This document shows positions 9,426 to 18,226 of a stretch of 64,000 bases of DNA, in pieces. Positions within the stretch are counted from its first letter, which is position 1. Each line of letters starts with the position of its first letter. The notes beneath the pieces were generated by a model that worked only from the letters and a program-made list of their open reading frames with translations, made no database searches and had not been told where the DNA came from. The DNA comes from Natronosporangium sp035305625 (GTDB lineage: Bacteria; Actinomycetota; Actinomycetes; Mycobacteriales; Micromonosporaceae). Position numbers and translations under genes: made by a program. The stretch covers positions 186,001-250,000 of the forward strand of contig CAWEKD010000011.1 in the NCBI GenBank assembly GCA_963809545.1, written 5' to 3'.

Positions 9426-10534
9426 CGATCAACCCTCTCCGTGCTATCCGCCGCTAGCTGCCCGCAGGCGCCGTCGATCTCGCGCCCCCGGGTGTCGCGG
9501 ACAGTGGTGGTGATCCCGGCGGCGCGTAGACGCCGGACGAACTCCCGCTCCACCGCCGCCGGGCTGGCGTCCCATCGGCTGCCCGGGGTCGGATTGAGCG
9601 GAATGAGGTTGACATGGGCCAGCCGGCCGGCCAACAGCTCCCCCAGACGGGTGGCCCGCCATGGCTGGTCGTTCACATCCCGGATCATGGCGTACTCAAT
9701 GGACAACCGCCGGCCAGTACGCTCGGTGTATTCGAACGCGGCGTCCAACACCTCTGCCACCGGCCACCGGCGGTTGACCGGCACCAGCTCGTCCCGCAGC
9801 TGGTCGTCCGGGGCGTGCAGAGACAGCGCCAGCGTCACTGACAGGCCCTCGGTCGCCAGCCGTCGGATCGCGGGCACGAGCCCCACCGTGGACACGGTCA
9901 GGTGCCGTTGGGACAGGCCCAGTCCCTCTGGCGGAGGTGCCACCAGTCGCCGGATCGCCGTGACCACCCGGGAGTAGTTGGCCAACGGCTCGCCCATCCC
10001 CATGAAGACCACGTGCGACAGCCGTCGCCCCAACTGGGAAGCGGCCAGCGCGGCCAACGACACCACCTGGTCGACGATCTCGCCGGTGGACAGGTTGCGG
10101 GTCAGCCCGGCCTGACCAGTGGCGCAGAACGGACACCCCATCCCGCAGCCAGCCTGGCTGGACACACAGGCGGTGACCCGATCCGGATACGCCATCAGCA
10201 CGCTCTCGATCAGCGCACCGTCGTGCAACCGCCACAGCAGCTTGCGAGTAGCCCCCTCGTCACAAGTGAGTTCCCGCACCGGGGTCAACAACGGAGGCAA
10301 CAACGCGTCCGTGATCCGTTCCCGGGTGGCTGCCGGTAGGTCGGTCATCTTCGCCGGATCTCGCACCAACCGACCGAAATAGTGCCGGGACACCTGACCG
10401 GCCCGGTAGGCCGGCTCCCCGAGCTCCGTCACCACCGCCCGCCGGGCCGCCAGATCCAGGTCAGCCAGGTGCACCGGTATGGGCGCGGACCGGGTGCCGG
10501 ATGGGCGGGAGGTAATGACCGGGAGGCTCTTCAT
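9422..10534 (-). CDS. rlmN: Dual-specificity 23S rRNA/tRNA A2503/A37 methyltransferase RlmN
   Basis: This radical-SAM enzyme of 370 residues methylates C2 of A2503 in 23S rRNA and A37 of some tRNAs. The cluster motif C-x3-C-x2-C is C130, C134 and C137 (CGMGCPFC). SAM-binding GMGEP and the C-terminal GACGQL, carrying the cysteine used in the methyl-transfer cycle, are present. The N-terminal accessory domain (YRAGQVSRHYFGRLVRDP) is normal. It begins at ATG 10534, 37 bases after cdsA. A2503 methylation lies close to the A2058 site targeted by the Erm homologue at 36441. Confidence 0.95.
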   Translation of the reverse strand: MKSLPVITSRPSGTRSAPIPVHLADLDLAARRAVVTELGEPAYRAGQVSRHYFGRLVRDPAKMTDLPAATRERITDALLPPLLTPVRELTCDEGATRKLLWRLHDGALIESVLMAYPDRVTACVSSQAGCGMGCPFCATGQAGLTRNLSTGEIVDQVVSLAALAASQLGRRLSHVVFMGMGEPLANYSRVVTAIRRLVAPPPEGLGLSQRHLTVSTVGLVPAIRRLATEGLSVTLALSLHAPDDQLRDELVPVNRRWPVAEVLDAAFEYTERTGRRLSIEYAMIRDVNDQPWRATRLGELLAGRLAHVNLIPLNPTPGSRWDASPAAVEREFVRRLRAAGITTTVRDTRGREIDGACGQLAADSTERVDR

Positions 10535-10571
10535 GGCGTATCCAGTGTCGCACGTCGGATGACACCGCAGC

Positions 10572-11513
10572 TTAGCCGGTCGCGACCATCAGAAGCAGGT
10601 ATGCGGTGGGCGCCGCGAACAGGATGGAGTCGAGCCGGTCCATCAGCCCGCCGTGACCTGGCAACAGCGTACTCATGTCCTTCACACCCAAGTCCCGCTT
10701 GAGCAGTGACTCCGCCAAGTCACCCACCACCGCCGCGCCCGCGACCAGGAGCCCGACCAGCGCCCCCCACCACCAGTCGAGCGAGAACGCCAACCACAAC
10801 CCGACCGCCCCACCGGCCGCGGCGGCTACCAGGGAGCCCGCCAACCCCTCCCACGACTTCTTCGGGCTCACGGTCGGCGCCATCGGATGTCGGCCGAACA
10901 GGACCCCGGCCACATATCCACCGGTGTCGGAGAGGATCACCACCGCCAGCATGGTCAACACCCGCCAGTGGCCATCGGGGGCGGTGGCGAGCAGGGTGGC
11001 GAACCCGCCCAGGAACGGGATGTACATCACGATCAAGACGGCGGCGCTCACGTCCCGCTGGTAGCCGGCGGGACCGCCGGTCATCCGCCACACCATGGTG
11101 GCCAGCACCGTGAACAGCAGCCCCAGCACGAGGCCGGTCAGCCCGGCGAACCAGCCGGCGACCACGATCGCCACCCCGCCCGCCAGCACCGGTACCAGCG
11201 GCGGGCGGGCACCGGATCGGTGCATGGCCCGGGACAGCTCGACGCTGGCTATCCCCACCGCCAGCACCACCACCGCGAGGAACGCGGGGCGCCAGAACAG
11301 CAGGGAGGCCACCACCACCCCGGCCATCCCTCCGCCCACCACGATCGCCGCCGGGAGGTTACGGCCGGCTCGGGAGCGGGTGGGGGCCGGGGAGCCGGAG
11401 GGGTGGGAAGCGGGACCGACGGGCGGGGCGGACGCCGGTCCGGTGGTGGATTCGGGGGTCGGGTCGGGCACGACCCCACCCGCGGTCGGCCCCCGGTCAC
11501 CGGGCGTGGCCAT
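10572..11513 (-). CDS. cdsA: Phosphatidate cytidylyltransferase CdsA
   Basis: The enzyme makes CDP-diacylglycerol from phosphatidate and CTP in the membrane. The 313-residue protein has a disordered Pro/Ser/Thr-rich N-terminus (~55 residues), then about eight membrane segments. The C-terminal CDP-diglyceride synthetase signature is clear: SLLKRDLGVKD, then LLPGHGGLMDRLDS. ATG 11513 overlaps the frr stop as TGATG, so it is coupled to ribosome recycling factor. The extended N-terminus is common in actinobacterial CdsA. Confidence 0.93.
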   Translation of the reverse strand: MATPGDRGPTAGGVVPDPTPESTTGPASAPPVGPASHPSGSPAPTRSRAGRNLPAAIVVGGGMAGVVVASLLFWRPAFLAVVVLAVGIASVELSRAMHRSGARPPLVPVLAGGVAIVVAGWFAGLTGLVLGLLFTVLATMVWRMTGGPAGYQRDVSAAVLIVMYIPFLGGFATLLATAPDGHWRVLTMLAVVILSDTGGYVAGVLFGRHPMAPTVSPKKSWEGLAGSLVAAAAGGAVGLWLAFSLDWWWGALVGLLVAGAAVVGDLAESLLKRDLGVKDMSTLLPGHGGLMDRLDSILFAAPTAYLLLMVATG

Positions 11514-12070
11514 CAGATTTCGAGCAGCTCGGTTTCCTTGTTCTTGAGGATCTCGTCAACGTGCCCCACCTGCCGCTGCGTGACCTCATCCAGCTCCCGC
11601 TCGGCCCGCCGGATCTCGTCCTCACCGGCCTCGCCGTCCTTGACCATCCGGTCCAGCTCTTCCTTGGCCTTCCGACGGATGTTCCGGATCGCGATCTTGG
11701 CGTCTTCGGCCTTCTGCCGCGCCAGCTTGATCATGTCGCGCCGGCGCTCCTCGGTCATCGGCGGGAGCACCACCCGCAGCTGGTTGCCTTCATTGGAGGG
11801 GTTCACCCCCAGGTCGGAGTCCCGGATCGCCTTCTCCATCGCCCCGATCTGCGACATGTCGTACGGCTTGATGATCGCCATCCGGGCTTCCGGTACCGCG
11901 ATCGAAGCGATTTGCGGCAACGGGGTGGGCGTGCCGTAGTAAGGCACCATGATTTTGGCGAAGGTGGCCGCACTGGCCCGGCCGGTGCGGATCGCACCGA
12001 ACTCCTCCCGGGCGTGCGCGATGGCTCGGTCCATCTTCTCCTCGGCCTCGAGGAGGATCTCGTCGATCAC
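11513..12070 (-). CDS. frr: Ribosome recycling factor
   Basis: The 185-residue protein splits the post-termination ribosome with EF-G. It matches RRF along its length: a helical start (MIDEILLEAEEKMDRAIAHA), the conserved REEFGAIRTGRA and VPYYGTPTPL segments, and the C-terminal helix. Length is standard. It lies between pyrH (58-base gap) and cdsA (one-base overlap) in the usual pyrH-frr-cdsA order. Confidence 0.96.
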   Translation of the reverse strand: MIDEILLEAEEKMDRAIAHAREEFGAIRTGRASAATFAKIMVPYYGTPTPLPQIASIAVPEARMAIIKPYDMSQIGAMEKAIRDSDLGVNPSNEGNQLRVVLPPMTEERRRDMIKLARQKAEDAKIAIRNIRRKAKEELDRMVKDGEAGEDEIRRAERELDEVTQRQVGHVDEILKNKETELLEI

Positions 12071-12128
12071 GTTCTCTCCTTCGTGCTGCCGCTCAGTCTG
12101 TTGTCGCCGGGTTGTGCCCAGTTATCGG

Positions 12129-12899
12129 TCAACCGGTAGTAAGCAACGTCCCGGTCTGTTTATCACCACTGACCGCCTTGATGATGGTGTCCGTGCCTTC
12201 AGCACCGAAGACCAGCATCGGCAGGTCGTTCTCCATACACAGACTGAACGCCGCCGCGTCAACCACCCGGAGCCCCTGCCGCAGGGCTTCGGCGAAGGTG
12301 ACGGTGTCGAGCTTACGGGCGGTCGGGTCGGTCCGCGGGTCGGCGGTGTAGACGCCGTCCACTCCGTTCTTACTCATCAGGACCGCGTCGGCGTGGATCT
12401 CCAGGGCACGTTGGGCGGAGACGGTGTCGGTGGAGAAGTACGGCATCCCGGCGCCGGCGCCGAAGATCACCACGCGCCCCTTCTCCAGGTGCCGGATCGC
12501 CCGCCGCGGAATGTACGGCTCGGCGACCTGGGACATGGTGATCGCGGTCTGTACGCGGGTGTCGATCCCCTCCCGCTCCAGGAAGTCTTGCAGCGCCAGG
12601 CAGTTCATGACGGTGCCCAGCATCCCCATGTAGTCGGCCCGGGGCCGGTCCATACCGTGCTGCTGCAGCTCCGCGCCGCGGAAAAAGTTGCCGCCCCCGA
12701 CCACCACCGCGACCTGGACCCCGCCTCGGACCACGGTGACGATCTGCCGCGCGATCGACCGCACCACTTCCGGGTCGACCCCGAGCTGGCCGCCGCCGAA
12801 CACCTCGCCCGAGAGCTTCAGCACCACCCGCCGGAAAGGCCCGATCGGCGTGGGCGCCACGATCCCGTTCTTACACTCCTCGGCTGCCGTCTGCGTCAT
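12129..12899 (-). CDS. pyrH: Uridylate kinase
   Basis: PyrH phosphorylates UMP to UDP. The 256-residue protein has the amino-acid-kinase start VVLKLSGEVFGG, the glycine loop VVVGGGNFFRG, the UMP-binding DYMGMLGTVMN and GTGNP-like VIFGAGAGMPYFSTD. It starts at ATG 12899. A 256-base interval with the tsf terminator separates it from tsf, so pyrH-frr-cdsA is probably its own unit. Confidence 0.96.
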   Translation of the reverse strand: MTQTAAEECKNGIVAPTPIGPFRRVVLKLSGEVFGGGQLGVDPEVVRSIARQIVTVVRGGVQVAVVVGGGNFFRGAELQQHGMDRPRADYMGMLGTVMNCLALQDFLEREGIDTRVQTAITMSQVAEPYIPRRAIRHLEKGRVVIFGAGAGMPYFSTDTVSAQRALEIHADAVLMSKNGVDGVYTADPRTDPTARKLDTVTFAEALRQGLRVVDAAAFSLCMENDLPMLVFGAEGTDTIIKAVSGDKQTGTLLTTG

Positions 12900-13110
12900 T
12901 GATCCACCTCGCCGGTGTCGGCCCGTACTAGGAAACCCGCCGTGTCGACCTGTCCCGGTCAGGAGCGCCCGGGCCGGGCGGTCGACCGGAGCCTGCTCGG
13001 AACGGCGGCCGGGATCCGTGTGCGTCCCGTGGTCTGCACTGGCTACGACCAGGTTGCTGCGTATCGAATGCTACTTCTTGTCACGGTCGGCCGGGGTCGT
13101 GGCCGGTAGG

Positions 13111-13148
13111 TCTCGCCGGCCGGCATGCGGGCATGCCGGCCGGCGAGA
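13111..13148 (-). terminator. Perfect 18-bp hairpin after tsf
   Basis: Arms 13111-13128 and 13131-13148 are exact reverse complements around GG. It begins seven bases after the tsf stop and should end the rpsB-tsf transcript. No long T-run follows, as is usual in high-GC actinobacteria. The rest of the interval 12900-13110 shows no further gene; it must hold the pyrH promoter. Confidence 0.85.
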
Positions 13149-13155
13149 GCCACGC

Positions 13156-13989
13156 TCAGGAGTGCTGGCCGACCTCGAACCGGACGAAGTCCGTGATGGT
13201 CAGCCCCGCCTCGGCGACCACCTGGGCGACCGTCTGCTTCGGCTCCACCACCGAGGCCTGCTCCATCAGGACCCAGTCCTTGAAGAAGGCGTTCACCCGC
13301 CCCTCGACGATCTTCGGCAGGGCGGCCTCCGGCTTGCCTTCCTCCCGGGCGGTCTGCTCCGCGATCCGCCGCTCCGACTCGATCACGTCCGCGGGCACGT
13401 CCTCCCGGCGCAGGTAGCGCGGCCGCATCGCGGCGATCTGCATGGCCACCCCACGCGCATCCGACTCCGCGGCCTCGTCCCGGCCACCGGTGTAGGCGAC
13501 CATCACCCCCACCTGCGGCGGCAGGTCCGGGCTCTTGCGGTGCAGGTACACCGCCACCTGCCCGTCCAGTACCTGGAACCGACTGATCGCGAGCTTCTCA
13601 CCGATCCTGGCGGAGTGCTCGGTGACCGTGTCGGACACGGTCTTGCCGTCGGGCAGCGTGGACTCCAGCAGCGCGGCCACGTCCGCGGGACGGGTGGCGG
13701 CCACGTGCTCCACCAACTGCTGGGCCAGGGAGATGAACTCCTCGTTCTTGGCCACGAAGTCGGTTTCGCAGTTCAGCTCCAGCAGGGCGTTGCCGGAGTG
13801 GGCGATCAGCCCGTTGGCGGCCGTCCGGCCCGCCCGCTTGCCGATGTCCTTGGCACCCTTGATCCGCAGGATCTCGATCGCCTGCTCCAGGTTGCCGTCG
13901 GCCTCGGCGAGCGCGTTGCGACAGTCGAGCATGCCGGCGCCGGTGAGGTCGCGGAGCTTCTTGACGTCCGCGGCGGTGATCTGTGCCAT
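13156..13989 (-). CDS. tsf: Elongation factor Ts
   Basis: EF-Ts is the nucleotide exchange factor of EF-Tu. The 277-residue protein opens with MAQITAADVKKLRDLTGAGM followed by DCRNAL, and has the TDFVAKNEEF motif that contacts EF-Tu. Length is normal. It lies 48 bases after rpsB in the standard rpsB-tsf operon and ends at a strong hairpin. Confidence 0.97.
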   Translation of the reverse strand: MAQITAADVKKLRDLTGAGMLDCRNALAEADGNLEQAIEILRIKGAKDIGKRAGRTAANGLIAHSGNALLELNCETDFVAKNEEFISLAQQLVEHVAATRPADVAALLESTLPDGKTVSDTVTEHSARIGEKLAISRFQVLDGQVAVYLHRKSPDLPPQVGVMVAYTGGRDEAAESDARGVAMQIAAMRPRYLRREDVPADVIESERRIAEQTAREEGKPEAALPKIVEGRVNAFFKDWVLMEQASVVEPKQTVAQVVAEAGLTITDFVRFEVGQHS

Positions 13990-14037
13990 GGCTTCTTCGT
14001 TAGCTCTCTGCTCGTGCCTACAGGGTCGATGGTGCGG

Positions 14038-14904
<867 letters not shown>

Positions 14905-15072
14905 GGTGTGTCTCCTTACATCCCTGGTTGTGCCTGGCGTCCGGTCGCCGGCCGTCATGCCCAGCCACAAGCTGGGACCAGGGCGGCCGTCGCCGCGGGG
15001 CCGGAGAGGCCTCGCGGAGGACGCGCGAAGTCAGCCGCATCACACGGCTGCCAGCTATGCAGTCTACGCGGC

Positions 15073-15097
15073 GGCGCGCCCACCCGGCGGGCGCGCC
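15073..15097 (-). terminator. 9-bp hairpin upstream of rpsB
   Basis: Arms GGCGCGCCC (15073-15081) and GGGCGCGCC (15089-15097). It lies just after the stop of the membrane protein at 15121 and before the rpsB promoter, so it probably isolates rpsB from read-through. Confidence 0.55.
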
Positions 15098-15120
15098 CCA
15101 CAGAATCCGATACCGTCGGC

Positions 15121-15876
15121 TCAGGCCGCCAGACCCGCGGCGAGGAACAGCACCAGCGCCACGCTGAGATACGCCACCGGGGGACGCAGCCACGCCTGGA
15201 TGCTGTTCGGCCCCGCAGCCCGGACCGCCCCGGTAGCCACCGCGTACAAGCCGGCGGCCAGCAGCGGCAACGCGAGGATCACGCAGCTTGCGCTGATCAC
15301 CCCGGAAACCGACCGGATGTCACCGAACGCCGCATCGAACAGCAGTATCAGCGCCGGTATTTCCAGCAGCATGGTCGGCCCCCAGCACAGGGCCGCCGCA
15401 GCCGGCCGCTTGCTCCGGTAAAGGCTGTCCCCTACCGGCGCCGGGGAACCGGGCGCGATGACCGGGTGGCGAGGCGGTACCGACACCGGCCGCTCCGCCA
15501 TCGGCGGCGAGCTCGGGCGGGGGCTGGGCGCTACCCGGGCCGACTCGCCCGGGCTCGGCCGGGACGCGCGGCGTGGCTCGTCGTACCGCTCCCGGTGGCC
15601 TCGCTCCTCGTACCGGTCCGGGGGCGGGGGCGACGGGGAATAGCGGTCGGAATCTCGGGACGCTCGCTCCTCGTACCGGTCCGGCTCCCGGTGACCTCGC
15701 TCCTCATACCGGTGTTCCTCATACCGGTCCGGCTCCCGATGGGCCCGCTCGTCATACCGGTCCGGTTCCGGAATGGCCCGCTCGTCGTACCAGCTGGCGC
15801 GGTCGTCGTAGGCGGGCTCAGCAGACACCGTCTCCGGGTAGGTCGAGCTGTCCGGATAGCTGCGATATGCCTCCAC
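15121..15876 (-). CDS. Membrane protein with Arg/Glu/Asp/Tyr-rich repetitive N-terminus
   Basis: I do not recognise this 251-residue protein. Residues ~20-95 repeat a short unit of the form EPDRYxER (EPDRYDER, EPDRYEEH, EPDRYEER), highly charged and probably disordered. After a Pro/Ser-rich stretch, the last ~95 residues carry three hydrophobic segments (LLEIPALILLF, VILALPLLAAGLY, YLSVALVLFLAAGL). The layout is a cytosolic low-complexity domain on a small membrane anchor. It is transcribed towards rpsB but separated by a hairpin. The coding sense is well supported by the anchor and by repeat conservation in this frame. Confidence 0.7.
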   Translation of the reverse strand: MEAYRSYPDSSTYPETVSAEPAYDDRASWYDERAIPEPDRYDERAHREPDRYEEHRYEERGHREPDRYEERASRDSDRYSPSPPPPDRYEERGHRERYDEPRRASRPSPGESARVAPSPRPSSPPMAERPVSVPPRHPVIAPGSPAPVGDSLYRSKRPAAAALCWGPTMLLEIPALILLFDAAFGDIRSVSGVISASCVILALPLLAAGLYAVATGAVRAAGPNSIQAWLRPPVAYLSVALVLFLAAGLAA

Positions 15877-16014
15877 GCCGTGCCACGCTAATCAGCCGGG
15901 CGCCTTGGTGCCAGTTCCTCGCCGGACAAATCACCCGGAATCTCCAGACTCCCGTGGGGAGGGTGATCTGCCCCACACGCCCCACCGGGGTGTCGCCGCT
16001 CCCGATGGGCGTGG

Positions 16015-17007
16015 TCACGCCCGGGGGTGGGCCTGGCGGTAGGCGGCCCGCAGCCGCTCCACCGATACGTGGGTGTAGATCTGGGTGCTGGCGAGCGACG
16101 CGTGCCCGAGCAGCTCCTGCACGCTGCGCAGATCCGCACCCCCGGCGAGCAGATGCGTGGCGGCTGAGTGGCGCAGCCCGTGCGGGGAGGTGTCAGGCAG
16201 TCCGGCGGTACGGGCGTACCGGGCCACCAGACGGCGCACCACAGTCGGGTGCAGCCGTCCGCCCCGCGCCCCCAGCAGCAACGCGTTCCCGCTGTTCGGG
16301 CCGGCCAGCGACGGACGCCCCAGCCGCAGATAGTCCTCCAACGCCTGCTGGGCGGGCAGCCCGAACGGCACCGTCCGCTCCTTGTTCCCTTTGCCGCGTA
16401 CCCGGAGCACACGCCGCTCCAGGTCGACGTCGGCTAGCTCCAGCCCGCACAGCTCACTGACCCGGGCCCCGGTGGCGTACAGCAACTCCAGCACCGCCCG
16501 GTCCCGCAGCCGCTCCGGTGAGGCCTCCTCCCCCGGCGCTTCCATCAGCGCCGCGGCCTGCGCCTCTTCGAGCACCGCCGGCAGGCTCTGATGCGGGCGG
16601 GGGCTGGCGAGGCCGGCGGCCACATCGGTGGGTAGCAGCCCGGCCCGATAGGCCCAGCCGCTGAAGGTGCGAGCGGACGCCGCCCGCCGGGCCAACGTCG
16701 TACGGGCCGCCCCGGCGGTACGCTGCCGGGCCAGCCAACTGCGCAGCGCCGGTAGGTCCAGCTGCGCCAACTCGGTGCGGCCCATCCGGTGGACGTGGTC
16801 CAGCAGGTGCACGATGTCCGCCACGTACGCCCGGACGGTGTGCGGCGAGCGGCCAGCCACACTGGTCAGATGGTGGGCGAACCGGTCCACTGCCTGCCGG
16901 AACGGCTCCGGTAGGCCAGCCCGGGTCGCCTCCGTCCCGGAAGGCCTGACCCTGGTCTGCACGGACTCCGACGACGAGGTTCGCGGCGGTGCGGGCTCCG
17001 GTGGCAT
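16015..17007 (-). CDS. xerC: Tyrosine recombinase XerC
   Basis: XerC resolves chromosome dimers at dif with XerD. ATG 17007 gives 330 residues; a TTG at 17043 would add 12. The N-terminal SAM-like domain includes SPHTVRAYVADIVHLLDHV. Catalytic residues are visible: Arg in ATGARVSELCGL, Lys in VRGKGNKERTVPFG, HGLRHSAATH, LGHASLASTQ and Tyr in IYTHVS. Length is a little above the family average because of a disordered N-terminus. The TTG codon coincides with a TTGACA hexamer that could be a -35 box. The position fits chromosomal XerC rather than a phage integrase. Confidence 0.9.
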   Translation of the reverse strand: MPPEPAPPRTSSSESVQTRVRPSGTEATRAGLPEPFRQAVDRFAHHLTSVAGRSPHTVRAYVADIVHLLDHVHRMGRTELAQLDLPALRSWLARQRTAGAARTTLARRAASARTFSGWAYRAGLLPTDVAAGLASPRPHQSLPAVLEEAQAAALMEAPGEEASPERLRDRAVLELLYATGARVSELCGLELADVDLERRVLRVRGKGNKERTVPFGLPAQQALEDYLRLGRPSLAGPNSGNALLLGARGGRLHPTVVRRLVARYARTAGLPDTSPHGLRHSAATHLLAGGADLRSVQELLGHASLASTQIYTHVSVERLRAAYRQAHPRA

Positions 17008-17077
17008 GGGGTGACGATTGGACAGTCCTGGTTCAGCTGTCAAGCCGACCCGCCATACGCGCGCCGCTCAGCTCACC

Positions 17078-17335
17078 TCATTGCCGGTGCGCTACCCGCC
17101 CTGCGAATCTGTGCCATATCCCCACCGAAGCCGCGCAAGTATATGGGTACGGCCACACCCCTCCCGAGAGGCTGTAGGAATACTCTGGTATGCCCTCATC
17201 TTCTAGAGTTTGCCGGAGCTCCGCGAGATCCATGCCTCCTCCATTGAATGGCTGTCCCTGTTCGGCCAGGTAGATGTAATCACCTCGCGCCAGGCGACTC
17301 AGTGTCTGCATAGCGGCCAATCTTGATAGCGTCAT
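17078..17335 (-). pseudogene. Fragment of a small conserved protein
   Basis: The segment MDLAELRQTLEDEGIPEYSY followed by SLSGG, inside an 85-codon frame, resembles the start of a small actinobacterial family whose members continue through a GG-containing loop into a C-terminal sheet. Here similarity stops after about 27 residues and the frame ends in unrelated sequence. I read it as a truncated remnant. The family memory is not checked. Confidence 0.35.
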
Positions 17336-17338
17336 CGC

Positions 17339-17584
17339 CTAAGCGTGAGCTACACCGAGCAGCATCGGCGTCCTTACACAGAGATCAGCACAGCCAACTT
17401 TCAGCCTTGCTCGGGTCCAGAGAGACCGTCCCACCACGCTCGACGCATCAGGCAAACAGACTTGGAGCCATCCTCCAGCCCTTACCATCGCCGGTCGTAA
17501 CTGGACCTCTTCCGAGATAAATACCGTGATCTTACGCCCCTTCACCTCCCCATACCCCTGCACCGGATCATATGCCCTGTCCAC
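17339..17584 (-). CDS. Uncertain small ORF, possible remnant
   Basis: An 81-codon frame begins MDRAYDPVQGYGEVKGRKIT at 17584 and directly precedes the fragment at 17078-17335. The first ~25 residues look protein-like (GRKITVFISEEVQLRP). The C-terminal half has odd composition (several Cys and Leu, no pattern). GC content is below that of neighbouring genes. It may be the eroded first half of the same unit. No function is proposed. Confidence 0.25.
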   Translation of the reverse strand: MDRAYDPVQGYGEVKGRKITVFISEEVQLRPAMVRAGGWLQVCLPDASSVVGRSLWTRARLKVGCADLCVRTPMLLGVAHA

Positions 17585-17782
17585 TTTACTGGAAGCCTCA
17601 ACAGAGGGGCTGCGGAAAAATCATCAATGCTGACATAATCCCCGGTTCAGCCAGGGCTGGATCTGAGGTAAACCCCGGCAGATGAATTCCCATCACAAGA
17701 TCCATCTGCCACAGGGCTGTCACAAAGCCTTCGCCTCGTGGATAATGGTTGATCTTGATTCACCCTGCTGCGGGAGGCGAGG

Positions 17783-17971
17783 GTGGCCGCAGTCAGGCCA
17801 GGCAGTAGCGGGTCCGATGCGGCATCCGCCGGACAGGCGATGGACACTCCCGACGGAACTCCTTTTACCCCCAACCTTTACCCGCGCCGCCCCATCACGT
17901 ATCAGGAAGTCGAACGGCTCCTGGGCGAACGCCATAGACGGAGGCGACCTACCTGCTGGGGGCGGAAATGA
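17783..17971 (+). CDS. Small basic hypothetical protein
   Basis: A 62-codon frame begins at GTG 17783 inside a GGGAGGCGAGG context. The second half (TPNLYPRRPITYQEVERLLG then RRRRR) looks like a real peptide: a Pro-rich lead, an amphipathic helix and a basic end. An internal ATG at 17840 would give a 43-residue version. Similar short proteins with YPRRP-type motifs occur in Micromonosporaceae as far as I recall. Function unknown. Confidence 0.4.
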   Translation: MAAVRPGSSGSDAASAGQAMDTPDGTPFTPNLYPRRPITYQEVERLLGERHRRRRPTCWGRK

Positions 17972-18226
17972 GCGCACAAAGCGCTAGCCGCTCCCCAGCG
18001 GAAGTCCGACCGATACCGATGCCAGGGCCATCCGCCGGGGACACCGTCCTCTGAACCTACAGCGAACAGCGCACTACGGCCCACCGTTATAGACGGGGAC
18101 ATTACTGTCAACATAGACGATGGCCGACCACGCCGCAGTCCGGGATGGCAGTCACCGAAAATCAGTGGCAGAACCAGCCGTGGTACGGGTCAATAGGCTG
18201 GCCACAATCTGGCAGAAGGAGGAGGC
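17972..18226. other. Non-coding strip upstream of rtcB
   Basis: Together with the remnants from 17044 onward this makes about 1.2 kb without a convincing gene. GC is lower than in the flanks and stops are frequent in all frames. On the minus strand TTGACA at 18111-18106 and TATAAC further on resemble promoter boxes, but their spacing (14 bases) is too short. I see no tRNA, repeat array or insertion-sequence end. Confidence 0.5.

Noticed and set aside
8310..9977. 555-codon plus-strand frame
   Set aside because: Antisense to the DivIVA-box protein and rlmN, both of which have clear motifs.
17038..17043. TTGACA as TTG start of XerC
   Set aside because: It may be a -35 box instead. No ribosome site precedes it, so I used the ATG at 17007.
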